A stretch of 64,000 nt of DNA from Photobacterium marinum (GCF_000331515.1 NZ_AMZO01000006.1:310001-374000), one strand, 5' to 3'. Shown: positions 48,715 to 58,236, counted from the first letter of the stretch. Numbers and translations are program-made. Notes: a model not told the origin generated them from the letters alone.

Positions 48715-50043
48715 TTACTCGGCTGTTGCCAGGTATTTCTCCATCTCGGCCGCCGGAACCATGCCGCCCCCGGTAGCCCAAACCAGGTGCGTGGCATTTC
48801 GCAATTTCTCTGGTGTCAGATCCATGCGTGTAAGGTATTCGCTGTTTTGTTCAACATGTACCGCGCCAACCATTCCGGCCAGTGCTGACGGCTCAAGCTG
48901 AACATCTTCAGTTTTGCTCAGCAGCCCCAGCAGGTTGTACATTTCCTGATCTTCAATAGAGTAATAACCGTCCAGCAGACGCTCCATTGCCCGGCCGACA
49001 AAACCGGAAGCTCGTCCTACTGCCAGACCGTCAGCAGCGGTAATGTTGTCGATACCCAGATCCTGTACCGCAATCTTATCGTGCAGGCCAGTGTACACAC
49101 CCAGCATCATGCAAGGTGAATGTGTCGGTTCGGCAAAGATACAATGAACGTTATCACCAAAAGCCAGTTTTAGGCCAAAGGCCACACCGCCCGGACCACC
49201 GCCGACACCGCAAGGCAGGTAAACAAACAGTGGGTTGTCATTGTCGACTGTGATGTTCATATCAGCAAATTGCTTTTTCAGTCGCTCTCCGGCAACGGAA
49301 TAGCCCAGGAACAGGTTCTTCGAGTTTTCATCATCGATAAAGAAGCACATAGGATCGTGAGCAGCTTCCTCGCGGCCTTTCTCAACGGCGACACCATAGT
49401 CCGACTGGTATTCAATGACGTTAACGCCGTGGGAGCGTAGTTTGTTTTTCTTCCACTCACGGGCATCGGCCGACATGTGAACACTGACGTTAAAGCCCAG
49501 CTTGGCGCTCATGATGCCAATCGACATGCCAAGGTTACCGGTTGAGCCGACAGCGATACTGTACTGGCTGAAGAACTGTTTAAATTCGTCTGAGCTCAGC
49601 TTTTCATAGTTGTCGTCTTCAGACAGCAGGCCGGCATCCAGCGCCAGTTTTTCAGCATGTTTGAGCACTTCGTAGATCCCGCCACGAGCTTTAATTGAGC
49701 CTGAAATTGGCAGGTGGCTGTCTTTTTTCAGCAGCATTTTGCCTTTGATATCTGTGTTGTAACGAGCACCTAGCTCTGCCTGCATGGTCGGGATTGGCTG
49801 GATTTCAGATTCAATGATCCCTTTTGATACCGCCGTTTCCGGGAATGCTTTGCACAGGTAAGGTGCGAAACGCTTCAGACGGTCACTGGCATCTTTAATA
49901 TCCTCAGCCGTCAGGCCGACATATGGCAGACCTTCTTCGAGTGTGGTGATGTTCGGGTTAAACCATACCAGCTCTTTTAAATCGATCAGCTGTTGAACCA
50001 GGGGGTATTGTTCGATGAGTTTGGCGATTTGTTCTTTATTCAC
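48715..50043 (-). CDS. dsdA: D-serine ammonia-lyase
   Basis: PLP enzyme that turns D-serine into pyruvate and ammonia. The PLP Lys is in [14 protein letters not shown]; the glycine-rich phosphate-binding segment is [19 protein letters not shown]; the N-terminus [19 protein letters not shown] matches the family. 442 residues. It starts at a GTG (50043), 19 bases after dsdX, so both are in one unit. With dsdX and dsdC it makes a complete D-serine uptake and breakdown locus. Confidence 0.95.
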   Translation of the reverse strand: MNKEQIAKLIEQYPLVQQLIDLKELVWFNPNITTLEEGLPYVGLTAEDIKDASDRLKRFAPYLCKAFPETAVSKGIIESEIQPIPTMQAELGARYNTDIKGKMLLKKDSHLPISGSIKARGGIYEVLKHAEKLALDAGLLSEDDNYEKLSSDEFKQFFSQYSIAVGSTGNLGMSIGIMSAKLGFNVSVHMSADAREWKKNKLRSHGVNVIEYQSDYGVAVEKGREEAAHDPMCFFIDDENSKNLFLGYSVAGERLKKQFADMNITVDNDNPLFVYLPCGVGGGPGGVAFGLKLAFGDNVHCIFAEPTHSPCMMLGVYTGLHDKIAVQDLGIDNITAADGLAVGRASGFVGRAMERLLDGYYSIEDQEMYNLLGLLSKTEDVQLEPSALAGMVGAVHVEQNSEYLTRMDLTPEKLRNATHLVWATGGGMVPAAEMEKYLATAE

Positions 50044-50062
50044 AGTATTTCTCTTTTTCTAA

Positions 50063-51400
50063 TCAGATGATGTAAGACAGCAGGAATGTTCCGCCCAGAG
50101 CGATAACGGAGGCGATGGCGGTTGCTGTTGTGTAATATTTGAACGTGTCATTCAGGCTCGCTCCGGAATACTGTTTGACCAGCCAGAACAGCGAATCAGT
50201 CACGATTGTACAGCCAATTGCACCGGAGCCGATGGCAAGAGTAATAATTTCCGGGGATACGTCCGGGTACAGAGCCAGCATTGGTGACACGATGGCAGTT
50301 GAGCCCATCATGGCTACTGTGGCTGAACCGACTGCTGCGTGCATTACCAGGGCAACCAGCCATGCCAAAAGAATCGGATGCATGTGCCAGCCCGCCAGAA
50401 TAGTTGCCAGGCCATCACCCAGTCCGCTTGCATTCAGCACGCCGTTAAACGCACCGCCCGCGCCGATGATCAGCAGGATATTGGCAATTGATGAGAAACA
50501 GTTTTCAGTTTTATCCAGCAACTGAGTCATCTTCATATTTTGCTTCAGGCCCAATAGGTAATAGGCGTTCAGCGCGGCAATGAACATCGCAGTAATTGGG
50601 TTACCGATAAATTCGATAACTGTATACAGCGTAGTGCCTTCTTCCAGTCGTAGTTCTGCACCGGTTTTCAGCAGCATCAGTGCAATAGGCAGCAAAATGG
50701 TGAACAGGGTTGCACCCAGCGACGGTAGATCTTTTTCGTCGATTTCGTTGTTTGATGCCAGTTCGGCCGGAACTTCAGTAAACGGCAGGCGGTTACCGAC
50801 AAACTTGAGAAACAGTGGGCCGCCAATCAGTGCGGTTGGCAGGCCAAGCAGGAAGCCGTAAAGGATAACTGTACCTACATCAGCCCCCAGGGCATTGGTG
50901 ACATACAGCGCAGCAGGGTGCGGAGGCATGATGCAGTGAACCGTCATTAGTGCGGTTCCCAGTGGGATTGCCAGCTTCAGTAGTGAGGTATTGGTTTTCT
51001 TGGCGATAGAGAAAGCAAGAGGGATCAGCAGAACCACACCGACTTCAACAAAAAGGGTGATACCGCAAACCAGGCCTATCAGCACCATGACCACATCTGC
51101 CGATACATAAGGAAGGCGCTGCAGGGCAATACCGATCCGTTCGGCGGCACCGGAGATTTCCATCATTTTACCCAGGATAGTCCCGAGACCAATAACGATG
51201 GCAAGGAAGCCCAACGTACCGCCAACTCCGCTTTCAACAGCATTGATCATTTCGACGGGGTTCATTCCCATCACACTGCCGACAAAAAAACTGGAGAAGA
51301 GTAACGCCAGGAAAGGGTGAATTTTGAGTTTGATTATGGTGAACACAATTAATGCAATCGAGCTGATTAATGTGCCGAATATCCACATGTCTGAGTACAT
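50063..51400 (-). CDS. dsdX: D-serine permease DsdX (GntP family)
   Basis: A GntP-type transporter with about a dozen hydrophobic segments. Family stretches include GGTLGFLAIVIGLGTILGKM, SIAKKTNTSLLKLAIPLGTA and MPPHPAALYV. At 445 residues from the ATG at 51400 (with AGGA upstream) it has the same length as E. coli DsdX. A longer frame from 51484 has no support. It is the first gene of the dsdX-dsdA unit, divergent from dsdC. Confidence 0.94.
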   Translation of the reverse strand: MYSDMWIFGTLISSIALIVFTIIKLKIHPFLALLFSSFFVGSVMGMNPVEMINAVESGVGGTLGFLAIVIGLGTILGKMMEISGAAERIGIALQRLPYVSADVVMVLIGLVCGITLFVEVGVVLLIPLAFSIAKKTNTSLLKLAIPLGTALMTVHCIMPPHPAALYVTNALGADVGTVILYGFLLGLPTALIGGPLFLKFVGNRLPFTEVPAELASNNEIDEKDLPSLGATLFTILLPIALMLLKTGAELRLEEGTTLYTVIEFIGNPITAMFIAALNAYYLLGLKQNMKMTQLLDKTENCFSSIANILLIIGAGGAFNGVLNASGLGDGLATILAGWHMHPILLAWLVALVMHAAVGSATVAMMGSTAIVSPMLALYPDVSPEIITLAIGSGAIGCTIVTDSLFWLVKQYSGASLNDTFKYYTTATAIASVIALGGTFLLSYII

Positions 51401-51484
51401 ATACTTGTCCTTGTCTGTCTTGTAGCTTTTGTTTCTGGCTCTTGTTTCGGTTGCTATTAAATCCGGCGGGTAAATGACTGACAA

Positions 51485-51654
51485 ACGATCAATATTCAGC
51501 TCTTGGTTGAGCTCAGTTCATACAAAAAGGTGATGAGATTCAAAAATGGGGTGTTTGTGACGATATGCTTCACACAAATAAATATGAAACCGCGACAGAG
51601 ATTGATGTAGGACGTACTGTTAGTGCCACTTAACAGGGCCTGATTGTTAATACC
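51485..51654. promoter_or_regulatory. dsdX-dsdC divergent control region
   Basis: It contains the dyad TTTGTGA...TCACACAAA around 51554-51579. The spacing (nine bases between TGTGA and TCACA) is larger than a CRP site; it may be part of the DsdC-binding region. Confidence 0.45.
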
Positions 51655-52596
51655 ATGTATACGAAAAACCTCCCTTTAACAGGAAATATGCTGTTAAACG
51701 GCTACCAATTATCTAAGTTGCATACCTTTGAAGTTGCGGCTCGCTACCTTTCTTTTTCAATGGCGGCAGAAGAGTTGTCATTAAGTCCAAGCGCTATCAG
51801 CCATAGGATCGCCGGGCTTGAAGAGGAGCTCGGTTTTAAGCTGTTTGAACGCTTTCATCGTCGAATAAAGCTGACTAGTGAAGGAGAACGGATTTACACC
51901 GCATTGCAGTCATCGCTGGCATTGATCAATCAGGAAGTTGCTGAGATCCGCAACAATGAGATCTCCGGTGCTTTGACGGTGTATTCCCGTCCTTCTATAG
52001 CTCAATGCTGGTTGGTACCCAAGCTGGCTGATTTTCATCGTCGCCATCCCTCGATCACCCTGGATATACTGACTGGGAACGAGAACATCAACTTTAGTAA
52101 CTACAATATCGATCTCGCGATTTACTACGATAACCAGCCTCCGGAAGGTCTGAATTGTGAGCCTTTGATGAGTGAATCCATTGTGCCGGTATGCAGCCGA
52201 GAATATGCCGAGCAGCATGAGTTGTTTGATAACCCTTCCGCACTGCAAAATTGCACTTTGCTGCACGATAAGCAGGCATGGGATTATCGCTCTGGTTTTG
52301 ACGAATGGCAGTTCTGGTTCAGAGCATTCGGACTGGAGAACATGGAATGCCATGCCGGGATCGGGTTTGATCGTTCAGATCTGTCTATCGTAGCTGCTAT
52401 TCATCATGCAGGTGTTGCTATGGGGCGAAGCACATTGATCGGTAAGCGGCTACAGAGCGGGGAGTTGGTGAAGCCTTTCCCTGAGCTGGAGATAGATTGC
52501 CAGCATAATTACTATCTGGTCACACCAAACCGGGACTATAACCCGAGGGTGAAAGTGTTTGTTGAGTGGCTCAGGGACATGTCAGGTGCTTGCTGA
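51655..52596 (+). CDS. dsdC: LysR-type activator DsdC
   Basis: N-terminal winged HTH (LHTFEVAARYLSFSMAAEEL, SLSPSAISHRIAGLEEELGF), then a substrate-binding domain (YSRPSIAQCWLVPKLADFHR; SGELVKPFPELE). The sequence follows E. coli DsdC closely through the HTH and the SIAQCWLVP region. It should activate dsdXA when D-serine is present. Divergent from dsdX, the usual arrangement. 313 residues. Confidence 0.94.
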   Translation: MYTKNLPLTGNMLLNGYQLSKLHTFEVAARYLSFSMAAEELSLSPSAISHRIAGLEEELGFKLFERFHRRIKLTSEGERIYTALQSSLALINQEVAEIRNNEISGALTVYSRPSIAQCWLVPKLADFHRRHPSITLDILTGNENINFSNYNIDLAIYYDNQPPEGLNCEPLMSESIVPVCSREYAEQHELFDNPSALQNCTLLHDKQAWDYRSGFDEWQFWFRAFGLENMECHAGIGFDRSDLSIVAAIHHAGVAMGRSTLIGKRLQSGELVKPFPELEIDCQHNYYLVTPNRDYNPRVKVFVEWLRDMSGAC

Positions 52597-52743
52597 TTAG
52601 TAATAAAGTGAACATTAATCCTTAAACTATGACCGTCGCCAAATCTGATGGGACAAATGTCCTCATTGGTGCCTTGTGGCTTTTCTTACAATGGCTGCAA
52701 CTTCTGGCAATCATGTCAACAACTACAAGAAAAGGACAACGGG

Positions 52744-53496
52744 ATGGACTTTGCAGCTTGGTTTGATATCAACAACACCCTGGTAAATATTCCGATCGGC
52801 GACGGTTACGCAATGTCGTGGATCGAGGCTATCGGTACTGCGTTTGGCTTACTGTGTATCTGGTATGCCAGCCAGGAAAAAACAATTAACTATCTGTTCG
52901 GCCTGATTAACGTCACGCTGTTTGCTGTGATCTTCTTCCAGATCCAGCTGTACGGTCTGCTGTTGCTGCAGCTGTTCTTCTTCTGCGCTAACGTTTATGG
53001 CTGGTACGCCTGGACACGGCCGACATCGGACTCGGGCGATATGCTTGAAGTGCGCTGGCTAAATAAGCAGAAGCTGGCGTTCACCGCTGCTGTCAGTGTG
53101 TTGGCAATCGGCCTGATGACAATCTACATCGACCCGTTCTTCTTTGCTCTGGCGAATATTGCCGTTGATGGTCTGAATATGTTCGGAGCCGAGCTGGCAA
53201 GCCCTGCACTTGAACCGGATGCATTCCCGTTCTGGGATTCAACAATGACGGTATTGTCTGTGGTTGCTCAGATCCTGATGACCCGTAAATATGTAGAAAA
53301 CTGGATTCTTTGGGTTGTTATTAATGTAATCAGTGTCGGTGTTTATGCTGCGCAGGGCGTGTATGCGCTTTCTATCGAGTATGCAATTCTGCTGTTCATT
53401 GCTGCTAACGGTACACGTCAGTGGATGAACACAGCCAAGAGCAACAAAGCAAAGCAGAGCCAGGCTGACGTAACTGCTGAAGAGGTAACAGCATGA
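52744..53496 (+). CDS. pnuC: PnuC-family nicotinamide riboside transporter
   Basis: Membrane protein of about 250 residues with around seven or eight helices; MSWIEAIGTAFGLLCIWYAS and LLLQLFFFCANVYGWYAW match the conserved substrate-path helices. PnuC carries nicotinamide riboside; relatives carry thiamine or riboflavin. The ATG at 52744 with AAAAGGA upstream is used; a longer frame from 52648 has no ribosome site. It overlaps the phosphorylase gene by four bases, which favours a nucleoside substrate. Confidence 0.88.
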   Translation: MDFAAWFDINNTLVNIPIGDGYAMSWIEAIGTAFGLLCIWYASQEKTINYLFGLINVTLFAVIFFQIQLYGLLLLQLFFFCANVYGWYAWTRPTSDSGDMLEVRWLNKQKLAFTAAVSVLAIGLMTIYIDPFFFALANIAVDGLNMFGAELASPALEPDAFPFWDSTMTVLSVVAQILMTRKYVENWILWVVINVISVGVYAAQGVYALSIEYAILLFIAANGTRQWMNTAKSNKAKQSQADVTAEEVTA

Positions 53497-54239
53497 GTGG
53501 TGACGGTATGAACAAGCAGCCTCACATTGCGGTCAGTGCTGAACAAGTTACGGAGCGAGTGATTGTTTGTGGTGAGCCTGATCGTGTAAACCGCATTGCT
53601 GCTCTGCTGGAACAACCTGAGCTTTTAGCTGATAACCGTGAATACCGTGTAATGCGCGGCCGCTTCCACGACAAGGAAATCACTGTTTGCAGTACCGGTA
53701 TCGGTTCACCATCGGCGATCATTGCCTTGGAAGAACTGGCACAGTGTGGTGCTAAATACATGGTACGTGTCGGCTCTGCCGGTGCACTTCAGGCAGAAGT
53801 TGCTCTGGGTGAGCTAATTGTAGCTGAGGCGGCAGTGCGCGATGAGGGCGGCTCGAAAGCTTATGTTGAAACAGCTTTCCCTGCGGTAGCGAATCATCAG
53901 CTGGTGGCTGGTATGGAAGCTTACCTGAATGAGCACAATTATCCGGCTCACTACGGTATTGTTCGCTCTCATGATAGCTTCTATACCGATGAAGAAGATC
54001 AGCTCTGTCAGTACTGGAATAAGAAAGGTGTACTGGGTGCCGATATGGAAACTTCTGCGCTGCTGACTGTCGGTAAGTTGCGTGGCGTTAAAGTGGCATC
54101 GGTGCTGAATAACGTTGTGCTGTACCAGCAGGATGTTCAGGACGGTGTTAACCAGTACGTCAATGCAGATGATGTCATGATGCAGGGTGAGATCACTGCG
54201 GCCAAAGCGGCGCTTCATGCTCTTTGTATTCAACCGTAG
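53493..54239 (+). CDS. Nucleoside phosphorylase (uridine-phosphorylase-like)
   Basis: NP-I family phosphorylase, 248 residues. The motifs VIVCGEPDRVNRIAALL, TGIGSPSAIIALEEL and GADMETSALLTVGKL match family members that cleave a nucleoside with phosphate into base and ribose-1-phosphate. Coupling to pnuC by an ATGA overlap (alternative start ATG at 53508) suggests it cleaves imported nicotinamide riboside or a related nucleoside; uridine phosphorylase activity is the alternative. A terminator follows at 54281. Confidence 0.85.
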   Translation: MSGDGMNKQPHIAVSAEQVTERVIVCGEPDRVNRIAALLEQPELLADNREYRVMRGRFHDKEITVCSTGIGSPSAIIALEELAQCGAKYMVRVGSAGALQAEVALGELIVAEAAVRDEGGSKAYVETAFPAVANHQLVAGMEAYLNEHNYPAHYGIVRSHDSFYTDEEDQLCQYWNKKGVLGADMETSALLTVGKLRGVKVASVLNNVVLYQQDVQDGVNQYVNADDVMMQGEITAAKAALHALCIQP

Positions 54240-54280
54240 CAATATTTGATAGCAGTATAAGTACTGTTTTACTTGTATCT

Positions 54281-54303
54281 AAGCCCGGCTTTGGCCGGGC
54301 TTT
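54281..54303 (+). terminator. Terminator of the pnuC-phosphorylase unit
   Basis: AAGCCCGGC pairs with GCCGGGCTT around TTTG, with only a short T stretch. Confidence 0.8.
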
Positions 54304-54397
54304 GTACTATTTGTGACTTCTGTTTATTGCTGGATGTTGTTCTGCGAGCAGTGTTTAGCTAGGATTTGCCACTTACCAGACTGCTATTGACTCTTTT

Positions 54398-55078
54398 ATG
54401 CAATTAAAACCTTATCAGACCGGCCGGTTCACTGCGCATCTTAATGCCTTGTATGAAGAATTTCGTCAGGCGTTTTATCAGTGTCAGCTTCACAGCAAGT
54501 TCTTTCAGGCCGGAGAAGAAATATTGCGTCAGGGGCAGGTGGTTGACCATCTTTATCTGGTCTCCGTGGGTCGGGTATCAATGAATATCTCGGCTGTTAA
54601 CGGGCGTCGTTTTCAACTGGGAGAGGTCGACTGTGATCACCATATCTTCGGTGAGATGGAGTTCTTTAATGATACGTTTTGCCAGTGGAATGTGGTTGCC
54701 GAAGAGCAGATCGAAGTCGACGTCATCTGCCTGAAAGCAGTCGCAGATTTGTTACTTGAACGGCCTGAATTTACCTTGTTTTTTGCCAGCGCGCTGGCTT
54801 ATGACTATCAGGATTCGCTGGATATCTACACTTATCGTTTGCTGCATCCCATCACTTACAATATTGCTTATGACCTGTGGCACCGAAACCAGGAGCAAGT
54901 CATGCTGGGCTCATTCGGTAAAGCCGGGCAGGAGGCTGAACGTTTCGGTACTTCAAGCAGAGTGTACCGCCGTGCGGTCAAAGAATTGGTTGATAAAGGA
55001 TTGATTGAAAAGCAGGGTAATGAGATCCGGATTGTTGAGATGGACAATCTTAAAGCCTTTATTGATCAGTTTGAGTAA
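54398..55078 (+). CDS. Crp/Fnr-family cyclic-nucleotide-binding-type regulator
   Basis: N-terminal cNMP-binding-type fold (FFQAGEEILRQGQVVDHLYL, VSVGRVSMNISAV, FGEMEFFND) and C-terminal winged HTH (ERFGTSSRVYRRAVKELVDKG). It lacks the four N-terminal cysteines of FNR. The ligand pocket residues of CRP are not clearly kept. Resembles YeiL-type regulators. The position directly after the pnuC unit suggests it may control that unit. 226 residues, ATG at 54398. Confidence 0.82.
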   Translation: MQLKPYQTGRFTAHLNALYEEFRQAFYQCQLHSKFFQAGEEILRQGQVVDHLYLVSVGRVSMNISAVNGRRFQLGEVDCDHHIFGEMEFFNDTFCQWNVVAEEQIEVDVICLKAVADLLLERPEFTLFFASALAYDYQDSLDIYTYRLLHPITYNIAYDLWHRNQEQVMLGSFGKAGQEAERFGTSSRVYRRAVKELVDKGLIEKQGNEIRIVEMDNLKAFIDQFE

Positions 55079-55177
55079 TGACCTAGCTAAGACTGTCTGG
55101 AGTAGATGATTCCCTTCATTATCAGTCAGTGTATGAGGTGTAAGTCGTTTTGATGGACGGTGATATATGCTTAGTTT

Positions 55178-55474
55178 ATGAGTGAACAGTCCTTCTTTAT
55201 TACAGTCCTTACAGTGGAACTGGTGATCCCTTCGGCTCAGTCTCTTAAAGAAAAGCGGCGTGAGATACAGAGTCTGATACAGAAGATCAGACACAGGTTT
55301 AACGCTTCTGTGGCAGAGGTCGGGTATCGCGATAAATGGCAGCGAAGCGTGTTGGCAATCAGTCTAGTTGGCGCGGAAAAAAAGCAGTTGGTACGGGATA
55401 CAACCTGTATTCGAAGCCTGTTATTGGAAAACGCAAATATAGAAATTTCAGACGTTTTTCAGGATTGGTTATAA
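55178..55474 (+). CDS. DUF503 (YlxP-like) protein
   Basis: 98 residues with the DUF503 pattern: VLTVELVIPSAQSLKEKRRE, then IRHRFNASVAEVGYRDKWQR. Found across bacteria, sometimes next to ribosome-maturation genes; the function is unclear. Here it is a lone small gene. The ribosome site is poor, so the exact start is not firm. Confidence 0.75.
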   Translation: MSEQSFFITVLTVELVIPSAQSLKEKRREIQSLIQKIRHRFNASVAEVGYRDKWQRSVLAISLVGAEKKQLVRDTTCIRSLLLENANIEISDVFQDWL

Positions 55475-55562
55475 TTGTGAGCTTTGTAGAATATCGGGCT
55501 TTGGCGAGAACTATACTTAGTGTGAATGGTTTATCATACAATTCACATAATAAGGAATGATT

Positions 55563-55745
55563 ATGAAAGTGATGCAAATTGGATGGGCAGATGTTTGCGG
55601 TTACGGTGACTGGCTGACTCCGGCGGCAGCGAAAAAATACGCGCAGGGCGGTTATACCCATGTGGAATTTCAGGGCGAAGTCGTGAAGAGTGAACTCAGC
55701 TACGGTGATGACGGTTCACCAATGGTTGGTTTGGGTAAAGAATAA
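55563..55745 (+). CDS. Small protein of 60 residues, unknown
   Basis: Begins MKVMQIGWADVCGYGDWLTP at the ATG 55563 with AAGGA upstream; a second ATG at 55557 is in frame. It contains a glycine- and charge-rich tail (SYGDDGSPMVGLGKE). I do not recognise the family. A perfect inverted repeat (TGTGAAT at 55521, ATTCACA at 55541) lies just before the ribosome site and may be an operator. A terminator follows the gene, supporting it as real. Confidence 0.6.
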   Translation: MKVMQIGWADVCGYGDWLTPAAAKKYAQGGYTHVEFQGEVVKSELSYGDDGSPMVGLGKE

Positions 55746-55787
55746 AAAGAGCTTAAAGCTCTCAACGTTTATCGAATTCAAATATAG

Positions 55788-55813
55788 AAGGTCGGCTTTT
55801 TTGCCGACCTTTT
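55788..55813. terminator. Bidirectional terminator
   Basis: AAGGTCGGC pairs with GCCGACCTT around a T-rich loop. It separates the small gene from the convergent symporter gene. Confidence 0.85.
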
Positions 55814-55821
55814 GTGTTTAT

Positions 55822-57192
55822 TTATCTTTTGTTGTTCTGATTCTTCTGCTGCGCAAAATACTCACTGGTCAGCTTAAATACAACCGGGCTGAGTAACACC
55901 AGGGCAATCAGATTCGGGATTGCCATCATGGCATTTAAGGTATCGGCCAGTAGCCAGATAAACTCCAGTGAGCTGGTGGCACCAATCGGAACAGCAATAA
56001 TCCAGAGTACACGGAAGGGGATAATGGCTTTGACACCGAACAGGTACTGGATACATTTCTCGCTGTAAAAACTCCAGCCTAGCACTGTGGTGAAAGCAAA
56101 TATAGACAGCGCTATCGCAACAACATAGTTTCCTAAGCCGGGTAAAACAGAGGCAAAGGCGGCAGAAGTTAATGTCGCGCCAGTCTCACCGCTTTGCCAG
56201 GCTCCAGAAACGACAATCGCCAGTCCGGTAATGCTACAAACGATAATTGTATCGATAAATGTTCCCAGCATGGCAACCAACCCTTGGGCTACGGGGTTTT
56301 TGGTTTGCGCTGCGGCATGGGCGATAGGGGCACTGCCAAGACCGGCTTCGTTGGAAAAAATGCCGCGCGCGACACCGAATCGAATAGCGGCCCACACTGC
56401 GGCACCGGCAAAACCGCCTTGGGCAGCTACCGGTGTAAAGGCACTGGTGACGATTAAACTAAAGGCTGTTGGTATTTCGCTAATATTGACGCCCAGTACC
56501 AGCAGACCCGATGCAATATAGAAAGCTGCCATGAGTGGTACCAGCTTACCGGCGACATCGGCAATTCGTTTGATCCCACCCATCAGAACCAGCCCGACAA
56601 GAATCATCATGATGAGTCCGGTTGCCATTGGTGGTAGGCCAAAACTAGACTCCATGGCTGCTGATACAGAATTGGACTGGACGGTATTACCAATACCAAA
56701 ACCAGCAATAGCGCCGAAGATGGCAAAGGCAGTGCCGAGCCAAGCCCATTTATGGCTGAGGCCGTTTTTGATGTAATACATGGGGCCGCCAACATGGTTG
56801 CCTTTCTCGTCAGTTTCCCGGTATTTCACTGCGCAGACCGCTTCGGCATATTTTGTTGCCATGCCAACCAGAGCTGTACACCACATCCAGAACAGAGCCC
56901 CCGGTCCGCCGAGAAAGATTGCTGTGGCGACTCCGGCAATATTACCTGTGCCGATAGTGGCAGACAGTGAGGTCATCAGGGCGTTGAATGGGCTGATTTC
57001 ACCCTGGATATCTTCGTCTTTCTCCGGAATACGGCCCGACCAAAGCAACCTGAAACCGGCTCCAAGTTTGACGATCGGCATAAGTTTGAGACCGACAGTC
57101 AAAAATAAGCCGACACCAAGGATCATTATCAGCATGGGAACGCCCCATACTTGGGTGTTAATTGTTGTAATCAGGCTGGTTAGAAATTCCAT
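55822..57192 (-). CDS. Alanine/glycine:cation symporter (AgcS family)
   Basis: Sodium-coupled amino-acid symporter with about 11 hydrophobic segments and the AGCS signature regions SLSATIGTGNIAGVATAIFL, GGPMYYIKNGL and GIFSNEAGLGSAPIAHAAA. Start taken as the ATG at 57192; an in-frame GTG at 57201 is close by. About 456 residues, typical of DagA/AlsT proteins. It carries alanine or glycine; which one cannot be told. Confidence 0.92.
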   Translation of the reverse strand: MEFLTSLITTINTQVWGVPMLIMILGVGLFLTVGLKLMPIVKLGAGFRLLWSGRIPEKDEDIQGEISPFNALMTSLSATIGTGNIAGVATAIFLGGPGALFWMWCTALVGMATKYAEAVCAVKYRETDEKGNHVGGPMYYIKNGLSHKWAWLGTAFAIFGAIAGFGIGNTVQSNSVSAAMESSFGLPPMATGLIMMILVGLVLMGGIKRIADVAGKLVPLMAAFYIASGLLVLGVNISEIPTAFSLIVTSAFTPVAAQGGFAGAAVWAAIRFGVARGIFSNEAGLGSAPIAHAAAQTKNPVAQGLVAMLGTFIDTIIVCSITGLAIVVSGAWQSGETGATLTSAAFASVLPGLGNYVVAIALSIFAFTTVLGWSFYSEKCIQYLFGVKAIIPFRVLWIIAVPIGATSSLEFIWLLADTLNAMMAIPNLIALVLLSPVVFKLTSEYFAQQKNQNNKR

Positions 57193-57559
57193 TTGGAACA
57201 CTCACTTACTTTTTCCCCATGTCTGCAAAAACATAGGTCGACTTTTGCATAATTACAACTTCTGCATCAGAGCAATTTGTTATGCTTTGTTACATTTTTG
57301 TGATTCTTTGTGGCTTGTGAATTTAGTCGGGAAAATACATTTTTTATGGGTTATTCAATGACACATGTACTAGTTGACAGAAATCAAAATTAAACAGAAA
57401 AGTCATCTTGGCTGGTGTCGGGAAGCTACAATTAATATTGATGTCTAAACATCTCCGTTGGTTGTTGTTGAGTGATATGAAGGCGCAACGGATACCAAAG
57501 GGGGGTTTGCTGTGAAAGGCTCCTCATCGAGGAGGAGTGAAAAAGCATAGCAGGGGGTT
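57193..57559. other. Leader-like region with short frames and a hairpin
   Basis: Between the symporter gene and the 46-residue frame. Two tiny frames (MSKHLRWLLLSDMKAQRIPK..., and GTG AAAGGCTCC...) overlap near 57440-57550. A small hairpin CTCCTC/GAGGAG (57520-57534) could hide the purine-rich sequence ahead of the next start. No longer gene. Confidence 0.4.
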
Positions 57560-57700
57560 ATGAAAGTCATGCGACATTGGAGCCGCAAGAATAAACAACG
57601 ATTAACACGTCAGTTCAGAGTAGAGCATATTGCCGAGAAAATGATTAATGATTTTCTGGCAAGGAGAGGAGCAGGAAGAGAGCACCTGTGGTATAGCTAA
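57560..57700 (+). CDS. Small basic protein of 46 residues, unknown
   Basis: The frame starts MKVMRHWSRKNKQRLTRQFR and ends AGREHLWYS. A strong GGGGG ribosome site precedes the ATG, and a GC hairpin with a T-run (57731) follows 30 bases after the stop, so it has all the parts of a small gene. Rich in Arg and Lys; may bind nucleic acid or membrane. Not recognised. Confidence 0.5.
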   Translation: MKVMRHWSRKNKQRLTRQFRVEHIAEKMINDFLARRGAGREHLWYS

Positions 57701-57730
57701 TGCCTTTCCTCTAGTTTAATCAACATGTTG

Positions 57731-57756
57731 GCGATCGATGAGTCGGTCGCTTTTTT
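57731..57756 (+). terminator. Terminator after the 46-residue frame
   Basis: GCGATCG pairs with CGGTCGC (one G-T pair) around a six-base loop, followed by six T. Confidence 0.75.
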
Positions 57757-57942
57757 GTTTTTGGTTATATGAAAGTTGTTTTGCATTTCATTGCGCTTAG
57801 TTTATTGATCTGCTTCGTATTTTAAATTTTAGATATTTGATTTGAGTTGTATTATTTCTGAAACGGAATCATAGTGTTTCACTTGTTGGCGATTATTGAT
57901 ATTTCGCTTATTGGTGTTTAAAAGTTGTTTGGGATTGTGCTT

Positions 57943-58146
57943 ATGGTCAAGCAGTACGCTGTCTTCTCAAATAAACACCCTATATTACATTGGATGTTTA
58001 TTCTTACTTTTTCTCTAACCATGGTTGTTAGCAGTTATTTATTGCTGGAAACCGAGGACGTCGGGTTTGTTGGTGGAATGATACTGCCGATATTACCGTT
58101 TGGCCTTTTTGCTAAGGCTGCGGATTATAAAAAGAAATATCTGTAG
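57943..58146 (+). CDS. Small two-helix membrane protein, unknown
   Basis: 67 residues from the ATG at 57943: HPILHWMFILTFSLTMVVSS is the first helix and FVGGMILPILPFGLFA the second, with a basic tail DYKKKYL. The start is moderately supported (GGGA upstream). No family recognised. Confidence 0.5.
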   Translation: MVKQYAVFSNKHPILHWMFILTFSLTMVVSSYLLLETEDVGFVGGMILPILPFGLFAKAADYKKKYL

Positions 58147-58176
58147 GCTTTATTCGGGTAAGGTTCAAGCAATAAA

Positions 58177-58211
58177 TGGGCAGAGACAACGAACTACGCT
58201 GCCACTGCCCA
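58177..58211. terminator. Possible terminator between convergent genes
   Basis: TGGGCAG pairs with CTGCCCA around a long loop; the T-run is weak on both strands. Confidence 0.4.
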
Positions 58212-58236
58212 ATCATTAGATTTTTAATGGACCTTT

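Noticed and set aside
51550-51585. CRP site between dsdX and dsdC
   Set aside because: TGTGA and TCACA are present but nine bases apart rather than six; listed only as a dyad in the control region.
52597-52743. Riboswitch upstream of pnuC
   Set aside because: Only a four-base stem (GGAC/GTCC) is visible; nothing matching a known NAD-related motif could be recognised.
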